64,000 nucleotides of DNA from Blastococcus sp. CT_GayMR20 (GCF_004570345.1 NZ_SPQM01000001.1:55322-119321); one strand, 5' to 3'. Counted from the first letter of the stretch, positions 15,993-25,075 are shown. The notes: generated by a model from the letters alone, not told the origin. Numbers and translations are program-made.

Positions 15993-16724
15993 ATGACCCA
16001 CTCGATCCGACCCCAGAAGATGGCGCTCATCGTCGCCCAGCGCATCGTGCGCGACATCGAGCGCGAGGGTCTGGGGCCCGGCGACAAGCTGCCGCCCGAG
16101 CGGGTCATGATGGAGACGTACGAGGCGGGCCGCGGCACGCTGCGCGAGTCGCTCCGATTCCTCGAACTGCAGGGCGTCCTCTCGTTCAAGCCGGGGCCCG
16201 GTGGGGGTCCGGTCATCGAGAAGCCGACCGCCGACAACCTCGCGACGACGCTCACCCTGCTGCTCCAGTTCGACGGCGCGCGTTACCAGGTGATCGCCGA
16301 GGCGCGCGAGGCCTTCGAGCCCGTGATGGCACAGCTGGCGGCCAGCCGGATCACCCCCGAGCACCTCGTCCAGCTCGAGCAGACGGTCACGGACATGGCC
16401 GACAACCTCGAGGACGTCGAGGTCTACCTCGACGCCAACCGCCGGTTCCACAACGTCATCGCATGGGCGTCGGGCAACGCGCTGTTCGGTCACCTGGTCG
16501 ACGTCATGGGCGGCGCCATGGACATCAGCGGGGCCGCGCAGGGCATCCAGTACCCGCTGAAGCGGCGCCAGGCCGTGCTCAAGGCGCACCAGGAGATCTT
16601 CGAGGCGATCCGGAACTCCGAGCCGGAGCAGGCCGAGAAGAGCATGCGAACGCACATCGACGAGTACCTGGTGTACGCCTCCCGCAAGTACCCCGACGCG
16701 CTGGACAAGCCCATCCGCTGGTGA
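15993..16724 (+). CDS. GntR-family regulator, FadR/FCD subfamily (third paralogue)
   Basis: 243 residues from the ATG at 15993, preceded by GAAGGTGAG; an in-frame ATG at 15972 is the alternative. The winged helix shows EAGRGTLRESLRFLELQGVL and KPGPGGGPVI. FCD residues appear in YLDANRRFHNVIAWASG and the later KAHQEIFEAIRN and MRTHIDEYLVY. It is closely related along its length to the regulator at 6285, which suggests duplication within the island and overlapping DNA specificity. It is divergent from the enoyl-CoA hydratase. Confidence 0.92.
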   Translation: MTHSIRPQKMALIVAQRIVRDIEREGLGPGDKLPPERVMMETYEAGRGTLRESLRFLELQGVLSFKPGPGGGPVIEKPTADNLATTLTLLLQFDGARYQVIAEAREAFEPVMAQLAASRITPEHLVQLEQTVTDMADNLEDVEVYLDANRRFHNVIAWASGNALFGHLVDVMGGAMDISGAAQGIQYPLKRRQAVLKAHQEIFEAIRNSEPEQAEKSMRTHIDEYLVYASRKYPDALDKPIRW

Positions 16725-16743
16725 GCGAGGCCCCGCCTCAGAG

Positions 16744-16865
16744 CAGCTGACATCGAGCCCGGACGATGTTGCCCACAGCATCCGGAGGTTCTCGGTCAGG
16801 CCGGTGGCCGCCCACGTGGTCGCGCCGTAGACGGTCCCCCGTGACGAGGTTGCTGCGTCGTCCGC
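16744..16865 (-). pseudogene. Relic of a short-chain dehydrogenase gene
   Basis: Read on the minus strand, this stretch encodes TSSRGTVYGATTWAATGLTE and then NLRM. It is recognisable as the active-site helix region of SDRs (usually SS...VYGATKWAVTGLTENLR). The catalytic Lys of YxxxK is replaced by Thr, the Ser-Tyr spacing is shortened, and neither the cofactor domain nor a start is present. It is a decayed fragment between the GntR gene and livF. I see nothing else in this 153-bp gap. Confidence 0.55.
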
Positions 16866-16877
16866 TCACCGACCTGC

Positions 16878-17594
16878 TTACTCCGCCAGCGCGGCCTCGC
16901 CGAGGAACGCCCGCAGCACGGAGGCGTGACTGCGCGCCTCCTTGGCCTCACCGGTGTAGACGACCTCGCCTCGGGTCACGGCCACGACCGCGTCGGCGAC
17001 GTCCAGTCCCGCTTCGGCGTTCTGCTCGACCATGAGGATCCCGATGCCGGCGTCGGCCATCGTCCGGACCCGCTCCAGCACGGTGTCGACGACGACGGGA
17101 GCCAAGCCCATCGACGGCTCGTCCATCAGCATGATCTTGGGCTGCGACATCAGGGCGCGGCCGAAGGCCAGCATCTGCTGCTCGCCGCCGCTGAGCAGCG
17201 CGGCGGCGCCCTCGCTGCGCTCCCGGAGGATCGGGAACATCTCGTAGACCCGGGCCAGCGTCTCGTCGAATTCCGTTCTCGACGCGGTGTAGCCACCCAG
17301 CCGCAGGTTCTCGGCGACGGTCAGGGGACCGAACACCCGACGGCCCTCCGGCACGAGCGCGACACCCCGGCGCACGATGGCGTGCGGGGCCAGGCCGGTG
17401 AGGTCGGTGCCGTCCAGCGTCACGGTGCCGCTGGCCGGCGGCTCGAGGCCGGCGACGGCCTTGAGCGTCGTGCTCTTGCCCGCACCGTTCGGTCCGAGTA
17501 CGAGGGTGATCTTCCCGGGGTGCACCGAGAGGGACACCCCTCGGACCGCCTCGACGTGGGCGTAGTTGACGTGCAGGTCGCTGATCTCAAGCAT
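16878..17594 (-). CDS. livF: Branched-chain-type ABC importer ATPase, LivF-like
   Basis: 238-residue cytoplasmic ATPase of a HAAT-family importer. Walker A is GPNGAGKST near residue 35, the signature LSGGEQQMLAFGRAL near 140, and Walker B IMLMDEPSMGLAP, with VEQNAEAGLDVAD after it. It overlaps livG by 8 bp and is the last gene of a five-gene operon. HAAT systems in catabolic clusters often import aromatic or alicyclic acids rather than amino acids. The shared operator upstream of the operon supports that reading here. Confidence 0.92.
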   Translation of the reverse strand: MLEISDLHVNYAHVEAVRGVSLSVHPGKITLVLGPNGAGKSTTLKAVAGLEPPASGTVTLDGTDLTGLAPHAIVRRGVALVPEGRRVFGPLTVAENLRLGGYTASRTEFDETLARVYEMFPILRERSEGAAALLSGGEQQMLAFGRALMSQPKIMLMDEPSMGLAPVVVDTVLERVRTMADAGIGILMVEQNAEAGLDVADAVVAVTRGEVVYTGEAKEARSHASVLRAFLGEAALAE

Positions 17595-18435
17595 GCTCGC
17601 GGAACTTCCTTCCGAGGTAGGCCTCCTGCACCAGGGGGTTCTGCACGACCTCGCGCGGCTCGCCCTCGGCGATGAGCTTGCCCGTGTTCATGGCGAACAC
17701 GTAGTCGCACGTGTCGATCATCATCTGCACGTCGTGCTCCACGAGCAGCTGGCAGAGCTCGCCCTCCGAGCGCATGTCCCTCAGCAGCCCCGAGATCTCC
17801 GCGCGCTCCGCCTGGTTCATCCCTGCCGTCGGCTCGTCGAGCAGGAGCAGCCTCGGTTCCATGGCCATCGCCCGAGCGATCTCGACCCGACGCTGAGTGC
17901 CGTAGGAGAGCTCGGTCGGGTAGTAGGACTCGAAGCCGTTCAGGCCGGTCCGCGCAATCGCGGCGGCGACGGGAGGTGACGGCGGGGTCGTCCCGATCCC
18001 GGCCATGCCCTTGACCCGCGAGAGGAGGTCCCCGCGCGGAGCCGCGGAGCCTGACCCGCCGCGGCCGGTCCGCGCGTCCGCACCGACCTGGATGTTGGCC
18101 TGGACGTCGAGGTCGGGCAGCAGCCGGACCGTCTGGAAGGTGCGCGCGACGCCCAGGTGCACCAGCTTGTCGGGCCGCACCCCGGTGTAGTCCTGCCCGT
18201 CGAACAGGAGGTCGCCGCGCGTCAGCTGGGTCAGCCGGGTGATGGCACCGATCAACGTCGTCTTGCCCGAACCGTTGGGTCCGATGATGCCGTAGATCAG
18301 GCCGGGCTCGAGCTTCAGCGTGACGCCGTCGACGGCCTTGACCCCACCGAAGTGGACGGCGACGTCGCGCAGCTCCAGCACCGGTGCACCTGCGCTCTCC
18401 TCCCGGCGTCCCTCCTGTGACTGGTCGACGCTCAT
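17587..18435 (-). CDS. livG: Branched-chain-type ABC importer ATPase, LivG-like
   Basis: 282 residues from the ATG at 18435, which overlaps the livM stop; the frame is open much further upstream, inside livM. Walker A GPNGSGKTT is near residue 55, then LSYGTQRRVEIARAM and LLLLDEPTAGMN. LivG proteins carry a long insert after Walker A; here it is Gly/Arg-rich (RTGRGGSGSAAPRGDL). Pairs with LivF to power the LivH/LivM pore. Confidence 0.92.
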   Translation of the reverse strand: MSVDQSQEGRREESAGAPVLELRDVAVHFGGVKAVDGVTLKLEPGLIYGIIGPNGSGKTTLIGAITRLTQLTRGDLLFDGQDYTGVRPDKLVHLGVARTFQTVRLLPDLDVQANIQVGADARTGRGGSGSAAPRGDLLSRVKGMAGIGTTPPSPPVAAAIARTGLNGFESYYPTELSYGTQRRVEIARAMAMEPRLLLLDEPTAGMNQAERAEISGLLRDMRSEGELCQLLVEHDVQMMIDTCDYVFAMNTGKLIAEGEPREVVQNPLVQEAYLGRKFREHA

Positions 18436-19427
18436 GCCTTGCCCCCCAGCAGCGACGTGGACGAGGACGCGCCCGTGGCGGGCGAGGTGTTCTGCGCCCC
18501 ACCGGCCGTCGGACCGGTCATGAGCGGTTCGAGGTCGGGCTCGGGCTCCAGCTCTGCCGGTGGTGGGGCGGCCGGCTTGCGTCTGCGGCGCTGGATCGCA
18601 CGGGTGATGTCGACGAAGACGCCGTGGATCCCGCGCGGCAGCAGGACCGCGGCGACGGCGACGATGACGCCGTAGAGCAGGGTCTCCCACTCGCCCACGA
18701 ACTCGAGGAAGGTCGGCAGCCAGGTGAAGACGATCGCGCCGATCACGGCGCCCTTCCACGACATGGCGCCCCCGACGATGATCATCGTGAGTGCCAGGAC
18801 GATCAGGTGGAAACCGATGTCGAGCGGGCCGATCGTGGTGCGGACCATGACGTTCAGGGCGCCGGCGAGCCCGCCCAGCGCACCGCTCACCACGAACGCG
18901 GCGAGCCGGTACCGGCGGACGTTGATCCCCGCGGACGCGGCCAGCTGCTGGTCGTCCCGGACGGCGTGCACCCGACGGCCGACCTTGCCGTGCTCGCTGA
19001 GCACCACCAGGCCGAGGACGATCAGCGTCAGGACCCACATCGTCGGCATCGTGAAGTCGGTGAGGACCCCGTAGAGGCCCGTCGACGACCCGGTGAACGT
19101 CCCGCCGTTGATCGCGATGACACCGATGATGAGGTCGAACGCGACGGTCGCCATGGCGAGGTAGAGGCCGGCGAGCCGGGCGATCACGAGGCCCAGCAGC
19201 AGGCCGATGACCGCCGTCAGGACCACGGCCAGGCCGATGGCGGCCAGGGAGCCCAGTTGCCAGTGGATGGCCATGAGGGCCGCGGCGTAGGCGCCGATGC
19301 CGTAGGAGCCGACCCCGGCGAAGGAGAACACCCCCATGCGCAGGGGCACCTGCACCGAGAGCGCCATGAGCAGGCCGGTGAGCGTCGCCTGAACGAGGAC
19401 CAGGTTGGCGTAGTACCAGGTGCTCAT
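18432..19427 (-). CDS. livM: Branched-chain-type ABC importer permease, LivM-like
   Basis: 331-residue membrane permease with about nine hydrophobic segments, including ATLTGLLMALSVQVPL at the start and the conserved FSFAGVGSYGIGAYAAAL. It carries a charged Pro/Glu-rich cytoplasmic tail (PPPAELEPEPDLEPL) longer than usual. Start and stop overlap the neighbours by four bases (ATGA), so translation is coupled with livH and livG. Confidence 0.92.
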   Translation of the reverse strand: MSTWYYANLVLVQATLTGLLMALSVQVPLRMGVFSFAGVGSYGIGAYAAALMAIHWQLGSLAAIGLAVVLTAVIGLLLGLVIARLAGLYLAMATVAFDLIIGVIAINGGTFTGSSTGLYGVLTDFTMPTMWVLTLIVLGLVVLSEHGKVGRRVHAVRDDQQLAASAGINVRRYRLAAFVVSGALGGLAGALNVMVRTTIGPLDIGFHLIVLALTMIIVGGAMSWKGAVIGAIVFTWLPTFLEFVGEWETLLYGVIVAVAAVLLPRGIHGVFVDITRAIQRRRRKPAAPPPAELEPEPDLEPLMTGPTAGGAQNTSPATGASSSTSLLGGKA

Positions 19428-20311
19428 GCCCGTCGAACCTCCTTGCGGCCGAACACGCCGGACGGCCGGACCAGCAGAACCAGGAAGATGAGTCCGAACG
19501 CGACCGCATCGGTCCACGAGCCGCTGGTGTTCAGCAGGACCCAGGTCTCGACGGCCGCGAGGGCGAAGGCGCCGAAGGCGACCCCGAGCATCGAGCCGAC
19601 ACCGCCGAGGATGACGATGGCGAACGCCTTGATCAGCAGGATGTCGCCGCTCTCGGGCGTGATCGCCCCGAGCGTGTAGGTGAACAGCACCCCGGCGAGG
19701 CCGGCCATGCCGCCGGAGACCGCCATGGTCACCAGGGCGAGCTGCCGGCGGTTGATGCCCATCAGGCTGGCGACCTCGGAGTCCACGCCGATCGAGCGGA
19801 GCGCGAGGCCGTGCTTGGACCGGCGGAACCACAGTGCCGTGACGGCCCACAGGGCGATCCCGATGACGATCGTGAGCACCGCGACGTTGGTGATGCGGAC
19901 GTCCCCGAACTGCCAGACGTTCACGTCGAAGCTGGACTCGGAGAGCCCGAACGGGTTGCTCTTGGTCTGGCGCTGCGCGATCGCCAGGGGGATGGTGGCG
20001 ATGCCGATGCCGCCGATCAGGATCTGCATCTCCGCGGAGCGCTTGGTCCGCGCGCGCTTGAGGATCTGCTCGAATGCGAGCACCTGGATCAGCAGTGACA
20101 GCAGCGCGCCGACCAGGACGCCGACGAGCACCACGCCGAGGATCGGCAGCTGCACGGAGCCGAGCACGAGGTACGCCGTGAACGTGGCGAACATGAAGAT
20201 CGCCCCGTGGGCGAAGTTCAGGATGTCGATGGTGCCCCACGTGAGGCTCAGCCCCAGGGCGAAGAGCAGGTAGATCGAGCCGAGGCTGATAACGCTCAGT
20301 AGTTCCTGCAA
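19424..20311 (-). CDS. livH: Branched-chain-type ABC importer permease, LivH-like
   Basis: Membrane permease of about 295 residues, with LGSIYLLFALGLSLTWGTID and NFAHGAIFMFATF typical of LivH. The frame is open to 20380, but residues upstream of LLQELLSVIS are hydrophilic and unlike the family, so the TTG at 20311 is the likelier start. It ends by overlapping livM as ATGA. Second gene of the importer operon. Confidence 0.88.
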   Translation of the reverse strand: MQELLSVISLGSIYLLFALGLSLTWGTIDILNFAHGAIFMFATFTAYLVLGSVQLPILGVVLVGVLVGALLSLLIQVLAFEQILKRARTKRSAEMQILIGGIGIATIPLAIAQRQTKSNPFGLSESSFDVNVWQFGDVRITNVAVLTIVIGIALWAVTALWFRRSKHGLALRSIGVDSEVASLMGINRRQLALVTMAVSGGMAGLAGVLFTYTLGAITPESGDILLIKAFAIVILGGVGSMLGVAFGAFALAAVETWVLLNTSGSWTDAVAFGLIFLVLLVRPSGVFGRKEVRRA

Positions 20312-20423
20312 CAGTCCGCTCCGCTCTGGATGGGATCGGGAGTGGCGAGGCGGCGGGCCGCGATCTGATGTGCGGCCCACCGCCTCGCGTCAGCGTGACA
20401 GGTGGAGACTTCCGACGGGAAGG

Positions 20424-21608
20424 TCAGCCCTCGGCGGCGTAGAGCAGTTGGCTCTCGGTGCCGGTCCACTCGACGGCGGCGCCGGCCACCTGGATGGTGC
20501 CGTCCTCCCACGTGAGGTCCTCACCGAGCGCACCGGTCCACGGCTCCGCCGCGACGGCGGCCATTCCCTCGATGATGTCCGCCCGCTCGGCCGAGCCGGC
20601 CTCCTTGATGGCACGCGCAAGGAACCAGGCGGCGTCGTAGCCCTCGGCCGCGTAGTTCAGCGGGTCCTCGCCGTACTCCTCGTTGTAGGCCTCGACGAAC
20701 GCCTGGCTGGACTCGACCTCCTGTGCCGGGTGGAAGTCGGTCGCCCACACCATGCCTGCGCCGTCCTCACCGGCCGGCGACAGGTTGCCGGCGCTGGCGC
20801 CGGCGTTGCCCAGGACCGGCCCGTCGTAGCCCGCCTGCCGCAGCTGTGTCATGGCCGTCGGGTTGGCGGCACCGACCAGCAGGAGCGACACCACGTCCGG
20901 GTCGGCGTCCAGGACCTGACTGATCGCCGCGCTGAAGTCCTGCGTCGTGGGCGTGGTGCCCACCTCGGCGACCACCTCGAGGCCGAGGCCCGGGATCGAC
21001 TCCTTGGCGACCTCCTCGAGGGTCGGGGTGGGCGCGTAGATGACGCCCACGGTCTCCCAGCCGTTCTCGTCCACGTACTCCTGGAGGGCCGGGTAGTAGG
21101 AGCTCATCAGCGGCGTGGCGCGGTACGTGGCGTCACCGATCACGACGCCCTCACTGCCGGCCTGCGTGTAGATGATCGGCAGACCCGCCTGCTGCGCCAG
21201 CGGCGACTGGGCGACAGCCTCCTGGCTGGACACCGAGCCGTACACGGCCGCAACGCTCGGGTTCGCGATCGCCGTGCTGAGCTCGCTCGCGGCAGTGGGG
21301 ATCTGACCCTTGGTGTCCTTGTACTCCACCTCGATGGTCGTGTTCTCGCCGAGGAAGCCCTGCTCGTTGATCTCCTTGACCGCGAGCTTGAAGCCGTCCT
21401 CGGCCGAGAGGCCGGCGAACGCAGCGGGGCCGGTCTCGGGGTTGATGCTGACGAAGTTGATGACCTCCGGAAGGTTGGCGCCCTCGGAGCCACCCCCGCC
21501 ACCACCACCGGTGCCGCCTCCGTCGTCACCACCACCGCATGCCGCCACAAACAGCAGGCCGGCGGTCGACAGAGCGACCACGGCCCGGCGTGAACGCAGA
21601 ATCCTCAT
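20424..21608 (-). CDS. ABC importer substrate-binding lipoprotein (LivK/HAAT type)
   Basis: 394 residues from the ATG at 21608, preceded by GGAGAGG; the longer open frame to 21668 has no good signal. The signal peptide MRILRSRRAVVALSTAGLLF ends in a lipobox VAAC, followed by a Gly/Asp/Ser-rich linker. The mature part is a Peripla_BP_6 type I fold (INFVSINPETGPAAFAGLSA, VYGSVSSQEAVA, PLMSSYYPALQEYV). It delivers the ligand to LivHM. Operator g upstream places import under the same control as catabolism. Confidence 0.92.
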   Translation of the reverse strand: MRILRSRRAVVALSTAGLLFVAACGGGDDGGGTGGGGGGGSEGANLPEVINFVSINPETGPAAFAGLSAEDGFKLAVKEINEQGFLGENTTIEVEYKDTKGQIPTAASELSTAIANPSVAAVYGSVSSQEAVAQSPLAQQAGLPIIYTQAGSEGVVIGDATYRATPLMSSYYPALQEYVDENGWETVGVIYAPTPTLEEVAKESIPGLGLEVVAEVGTTPTTQDFSAAISQVLDADPDVVSLLLVGAANPTAMTQLRQAGYDGPVLGNAGASAGNLSPAGEDGAGMVWATDFHPAQEVESSQAFVEAYNEEYGEDPLNYAAEGYDAAWFLARAIKEAGSAERADIIEGMAAVAAEPWTGALGEDLTWEDGTIQVAGAAVEWTGTESQLLYAAEG

Positions 21609-21630
21609 TCCAGCCTCTCCAGACATATGA

Positions 21631-21645
21631 CAATCATGCGCATCA
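21631..21645 (+). promoter_or_regulatory. Candidate GntR operator, site g
   Basis: CAATCATGCGCATCA matches the island motif and lies 22 bp upstream of the start of the binding-protein gene that heads the importer operon. A second half-like ATCATCGGCATG follows immediately. Confidence 0.6.
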
Positions 21646-21722
21646 TCGGCATGTGTGACGGTCACCATAGGGCGAGTCCGGAGGGATGTCCATAGCCCGT
21701 TCCCGACCTGTGACAGGCGGGC

Positions 21723-22670
21723 TCAGGCGACCAGGAAACGGTCCAGCGCCTCGTCCCGTTCACGACAGAATCTGCGGGTGAGTGCCGCGTCCGGGGCGAA
21801 CAGGTCGAAGCCGTGGACGCCGCCGGGGTAGACGTGCAGCTCGGTCGGGACCTGGGCCTCGAGCAGCCGCCGGGCGTAGTCGACGTCCTCGTCGCGGAAG
21901 AGGTCCAGCTCGGTCGTCGCGATCCAGGTGGGCGGCAGACCCACCAGCCGGTCCGCTCGCGCCGGGGCTGCGTAGGCCGGCACGTCGTCCCCGGCCAAGC
22001 CCCCGAGGTAGGCCGCCCAGCCGATGCGGTTGCTCTCGTGGTTCCACACCCGGGGATCGGTGACCGCGCGGCTGGAGACGGTGCGCTCCCGGTCGTCCAG
22101 CATCGGGTAGACCAGCAGCTGGCCCGCCACGGCGGACTCGCCACGGTCCCGCGCGAGGAGCGTCAGCCCGGCCGCCACCCCGCCTCCCGAGCTGGCCCCA
22201 CCCACCACCACGCGGCCGGGGTCGGCGGCGATCCCCTTCAGGCCGGCGGTCACCGCCGCCAGGACGGCGTAGCAGTCGTGCAGGGCGGCCGGGTACGGGT
22301 GCTCGGGCGCGCGGCGCCAGTCGACGGCCAGCGCCACGCAGCCGGTGCGGGCGACGACCGTGTCGAGCAGCGGGTCGTCCTGCTCCGGCGCCCCGAGCAC
22401 GTGACCGCCGCCGTGCACCCAGAGCAGGACGGCGCCGGTCGCCTCCCCCACCGGCCGGTGCACCCGGACGCGCACGTCGGGGTCGCCCGCCGCTCCGGGG
22501 ACCCATCGGTCGTCGACGAGCACGCGCCCGCTGGGGGTCCACCGGGCACGCCCGGCCGCGGCCAGCCGGTCACGCTCCTCCCGGGCCCGCGGGATGTCCG
22601 TGAGGTCGAGCGAGGGGATCGTGTCGAGCACGGCCTCGACCTCGGGATCGCACCGGCCCGGGAGGGTCAC
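21723..22670 (-). CDS. Alpha/beta hydrolase, hormone-sensitive-lipase family
   Basis: 315 residues from the GTG at 22670, which overlaps the P450 stop as GTGA. HSL features are clear: HGGG oxyanion motif at 86-89, nucleophile Ser160 in GGASSGGG, an acid in ELDLFRDEDVDYA and the His in YPGGVHGFD. Hydrolyses an ester or lactone, probably short or bulky. Coupled translation with a P450 suggests it acts on a compound in the same branch, for instance an ester or lactone formed after oxygenation (inference). Confidence 0.88.
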   Translation of the reverse strand: MTLPGRCDPEVEAVLDTIPSLDLTDIPRAREERDRLAAAGRARWTPSGRVLVDDRWVPGAAGDPDVRVRVHRPVGEATGAVLLWVHGGGHVLGAPEQDDPLLDTVVARTGCVALAVDWRRAPEHPYPAALHDCYAVLAAVTAGLKGIAADPGRVVVGGASSGGGVAAGLTLLARDRGESAVAGQLLVYPMLDDRERTVSSRAVTDPRVWNHESNRIGWAAYLGGLAGDDVPAYAAPARADRLVGLPPTWIATTELDLFRDEDVDYARRLLEAQVPTELHVYPGGVHGFDLFAPDAALTRRFCRERDEALDRFLVA

Positions 22671-23902
22671 CGGTCCGCGCCGAGACGCGGCCCGGGGGTG
22701 AAGGTCGCCGGGATGCGTTGGAAGCCGGCGTTGACGCCCTGGTGCGGATAGGTCTGCAGGCCCGCCTCGTCCACGACGTAGTCGGGCATCCGGCGGATCA
22801 CCTGCCCGATCAGCTCCTTGGCGATCGCCCGCCCGACATGGGCGCCGGCGCAGCGGTGGATACCCATGCCGAAAGCGGTGTGCCGGTTCGGCCACCGGGT
22901 CAGGACGACGTCCTCCGCGTCCTCGAACTGCCCCGGGTCGCGGTTGGCCGAGCTCCAGGCCAGCAGCACCCGGTCGCCCCGCTTCATCGGGCAGCCGCGG
23001 AACTCGGTGTCCTGCGTGACGGTGCGCGCGAGGGCCTGGGTCGGGGAGAACGCGCGGAGGAACTCCTCCACCGCCCGCGCCAGGAGGTCGGGGTCCTCCA
23101 GCAGCTGCCGGCGCTGGTCGGGATGCCGGCTCAGGTGGACCAGGGTCTGGCTGACGAGGGACGCAGTGGTCCCAACGCCGCCGGAGATCAGCAGCTCCAC
23201 CATCGAGTAGGCGGCGTCGTCGCTGATCGGCGTCCCGTCGACGTCCTGGGCGAGGAGGTAGCTGATCAGGTCGTCGCGCGGCTGCGCCCGGCGGGCTGCG
23301 ATGGCCACCGTGATCTGCCCTTCCATCCACGGGATGTCCACCTCGACGGCGTGCGTGTGCGCCGGGCTGCCCGGGGAGTCCGCGAGGACCGAGTGCAGCG
23401 CCCGCGAATAGCGGCGCCAGTCGCCGACGTCGAGCCCGAGCCAGTCCAGGGTCACCACGGCGGGCACCCCGATGACCCCGGCGAAGTCGCACTCCCCCGT
23501 CTCGATGACCTGGTCGACGAACCAGGTCGTCCAGCGCTCGATCATCGGCTGCAGCTCGGCGACCGCGGCGGGCGACGTCACCGGGTTGAGGATCTTCCGG
23601 TAGCTGCGGTGCTCGGGCAGGTCCAGCTCGACCGGGATGTGCAGCCGCACGGGCGCCTTCGGGATGGTGTTCGCGAGCCCCTCACCGCCGTACGGGCTGC
23701 GGCCGGAGCTGAACACCGCGTCGTCCCGGGCGGCCGCGAAGACGGCGTCGTAGTCCGACAGGACCCAGTACCCCCCGTGCGCCTCCGTCCAGGCCACCGG
23801 GGCCTCGGCCCGAAGCCGGGCGTAGGAGGCCACGGGGTCGGCCGAGTGCCCCGGCGAGTTGTGGTCGAAGGGCACGACCGGGCATTTCCGTGGTTCGGTC
23901 AT
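22667..23902 (-). CDS. Cytochrome P450 lacking the I-helix acid residue
   Basis: 411 residues, of the same family as the P450 at 31198 and the broken one at 4407 (CPVVPFDHNSPGHSADPVAS start). Haem loop FGMGIHRCAGAHVG with Cys351; ExxR in EEFLRAFSP. The I-helix reads LLISGGVGTTAS: the Thr is present, but Gly stands where Asp or Glu normally forms the proton-relay pair. The paralogue has the same replacement, so it is a family trait and not a sequencing slip. GGGAGGA precedes the ATG. Operon with the overlapping HSL-type hydrolase; divergent from a luciferase-like monooxygenase. Confidence 0.92.
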   Translation of the reverse strand: MTEPRKCPVVPFDHNSPGHSADPVASYARLRAEAPVAWTEAHGGYWVLSDYDAVFAAARDDAVFSSGRSPYGGEGLANTIPKAPVRLHIPVELDLPEHRSYRKILNPVTSPAAVAELQPMIERWTTWFVDQVIETGECDFAGVIGVPAVVTLDWLGLDVGDWRRYSRALHSVLADSPGSPAHTHAVEVDIPWMEGQITVAIAARRAQPRDDLISYLLAQDVDGTPISDDAAYSMVELLISGGVGTTASLVSQTLVHLSRHPDQRRQLLEDPDLLARAVEEFLRAFSPTQALARTVTQDTEFRGCPMKRGDRVLLAWSSANRDPGQFEDAEDVVLTRWPNRHTAFGMGIHRCAGAHVGRAIAKELIGQVIRRMPDYVVDEAGLQTYPHQGVNAGFQRIPATFTPGPRLGADR

Positions 23903-23921
23903 CCGACATCCTCCCAGGAAT

Positions 23922-23936
23922 CAATGCATATGATAG
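23922..23936 (-). promoter_or_regulatory. Candidate GntR operator, site h
   Basis: CAATGCATATGATAG (minus strand CTATCATATGCATTG) lies between the divergent P450-hydrolase operon and the luciferase-like gene, 19 bp from one start and 34 bp from the other. It could repress both. Confidence 0.6.
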
Positions 23937-23970
23937 GGAAGGACACCCGCCCTCGACCAGGAAGGTCGAC

Positions 23971-25014
23971 ATGCAGATCGGCGTGATCCTCGGTGACGTC
24001 CACGGCAGCGTGTCCCCCAGGCAGCACCTGGACGCGCTGCTCCGGCAGGTGGAGGCCGTCCAGCGCAACGGGCTGACCTACGTGACGATCGGCCACCACT
24101 ACCTCTACGGCGACTACCGCTGGCTCCAGCCGATCCCGACGCTGGCCCGCATCGCCGCCGAGCTGGACGACTCCGTCACCCTGGGCACCGCCGTCATCCA
24201 GGTGCCGCTGCTCCACCCCATCGCCCTGGCCGAGGAGCTGGCCACCCTCGACATCATGACCCGCGGCCGGCTCGTCGTCGGCATGGGCGCGGGGTACCGC
24301 GAGGACGAGTTCACCGCGCTCGGCGTCGACTTTGCGAAGCGCTTCGCGATGATGGACGAGGCCATCCAGATCATGCGGCAGCTCTGGACGCAGGACGTCG
24401 TCAGCTTCGAGGGTCGGTTCTGGTCCTTCCGGGACGGGCACACGCACATCCGTCCGTGGCAGGACCCGCACCCGCCGCTGTGGATCGGCGCCATGAAGGA
24501 CGCCGGCGTCCGCCGCTCGGCACGGCTGGGCGACGGCTGGCCGGTCACGCCGGAGACCACGGTGCCGGAGATGATCCGTCTCATGGCTCTGTACGAGGAC
24601 GAGCGCGAGCGCCTGGGCCGGCCGCAGGTGAGGCACCCGCTGCGCCGCGAGATCGTCCCCGCGCCGACCACCGACGCCGCCTTCGACCGCTTCGAGGGCA
24701 TGGCCAAGGAGCGGCTGCTCGCGTACGCCGCCCGGTCGCTCGAGACCCGGGACGCCGGGGTGCTCAGCCGCCAGTTCCGAGCGGTCGCCGCGAAGGAGAC
24801 CTTCATCGGCACGCCGGACGAGTGCATCGAGCAGATCCGCCAGCTGGCCGCGATCGTCCCGATCGACCCGATCCTCGTGCGCGCCCAGTGGCCGCGCATG
24901 ACCAGCGATCAGGTGGTGGCCTACCTCGACGACCTCGGCCGGGACATCGTGCCCGCCGTCCGGGAGATCGAGTCGGTCGACCGCGTCGTGCGCGAGGCGG
25001 CCGTCCCGTCCTGA
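23971..25014 (+). CDS. Luciferase-like (LLM) flavin-dependent monooxygenase
   Basis: 347 residues from the ATG at 23971 (AGGAAGG upstream). TIM-barrel of the bacterial luciferase superfamily: MQIGVILGDVHG first strand, LGTAVIQVPLLHPIALAEE, TRGRLVVGMGAGYREDEF, and PLWIGAMKDAGVRR for the flavin phosphate region. Members use FMNH2 or F420H2. The F420-NADP reductase gene at 34147 makes F420 use plausible. FMN-type members include Baeyer-Villiger monooxygenases of camphor pathways. Monocistronic, ending in the hairpin element at 25015. Confidence 0.87.
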   Translation: MQIGVILGDVHGSVSPRQHLDALLRQVEAVQRNGLTYVTIGHHYLYGDYRWLQPIPTLARIAAELDDSVTLGTAVIQVPLLHPIALAEELATLDIMTRGRLVVGMGAGYREDEFTALGVDFAKRFAMMDEAIQIMRQLWTQDVVSFEGRFWSFRDGHTHIRPWQDPHPPLWIGAMKDAGVRRSARLGDGWPVTPETTVPEMIRLMALYEDERERLGRPQVRHPLRREIVPAPTTDAAFDRFEGMAKERLLAYAARSLETRDAGVLSRQFRAVAAKETFIGTPDECIEQIRQLAAIVPIDPILVRAQWPRMTSDQVVAYLDDLGRDIVPAVREIESVDRVVREAAVPS

Positions 25015-25075
25015 GGTGCCGAAATGGCGGTTTCGGCACCTCGCCACAGGTGCCGAGATCGCCATTTCGGCACTA
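25015..25075. terminator. Bidirectional hairpin built from a repeated GCCGAAATGGCG palindrome
   Basis: Two nested hairpins sit between convergent genes. The first is 25015-25040 (10-bp stem, loop TGGCGG). The whole element also pairs end to end, GTGCCGAAATGGCG at 25017-25030 with CGCCATTTCGGCAC at 25060-25073. The right end supplies the stop codon of the CoA-transferase gene. A variant of the same element occurs at 34081. It probably ends transcription from both sides. Confidence 0.75.
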
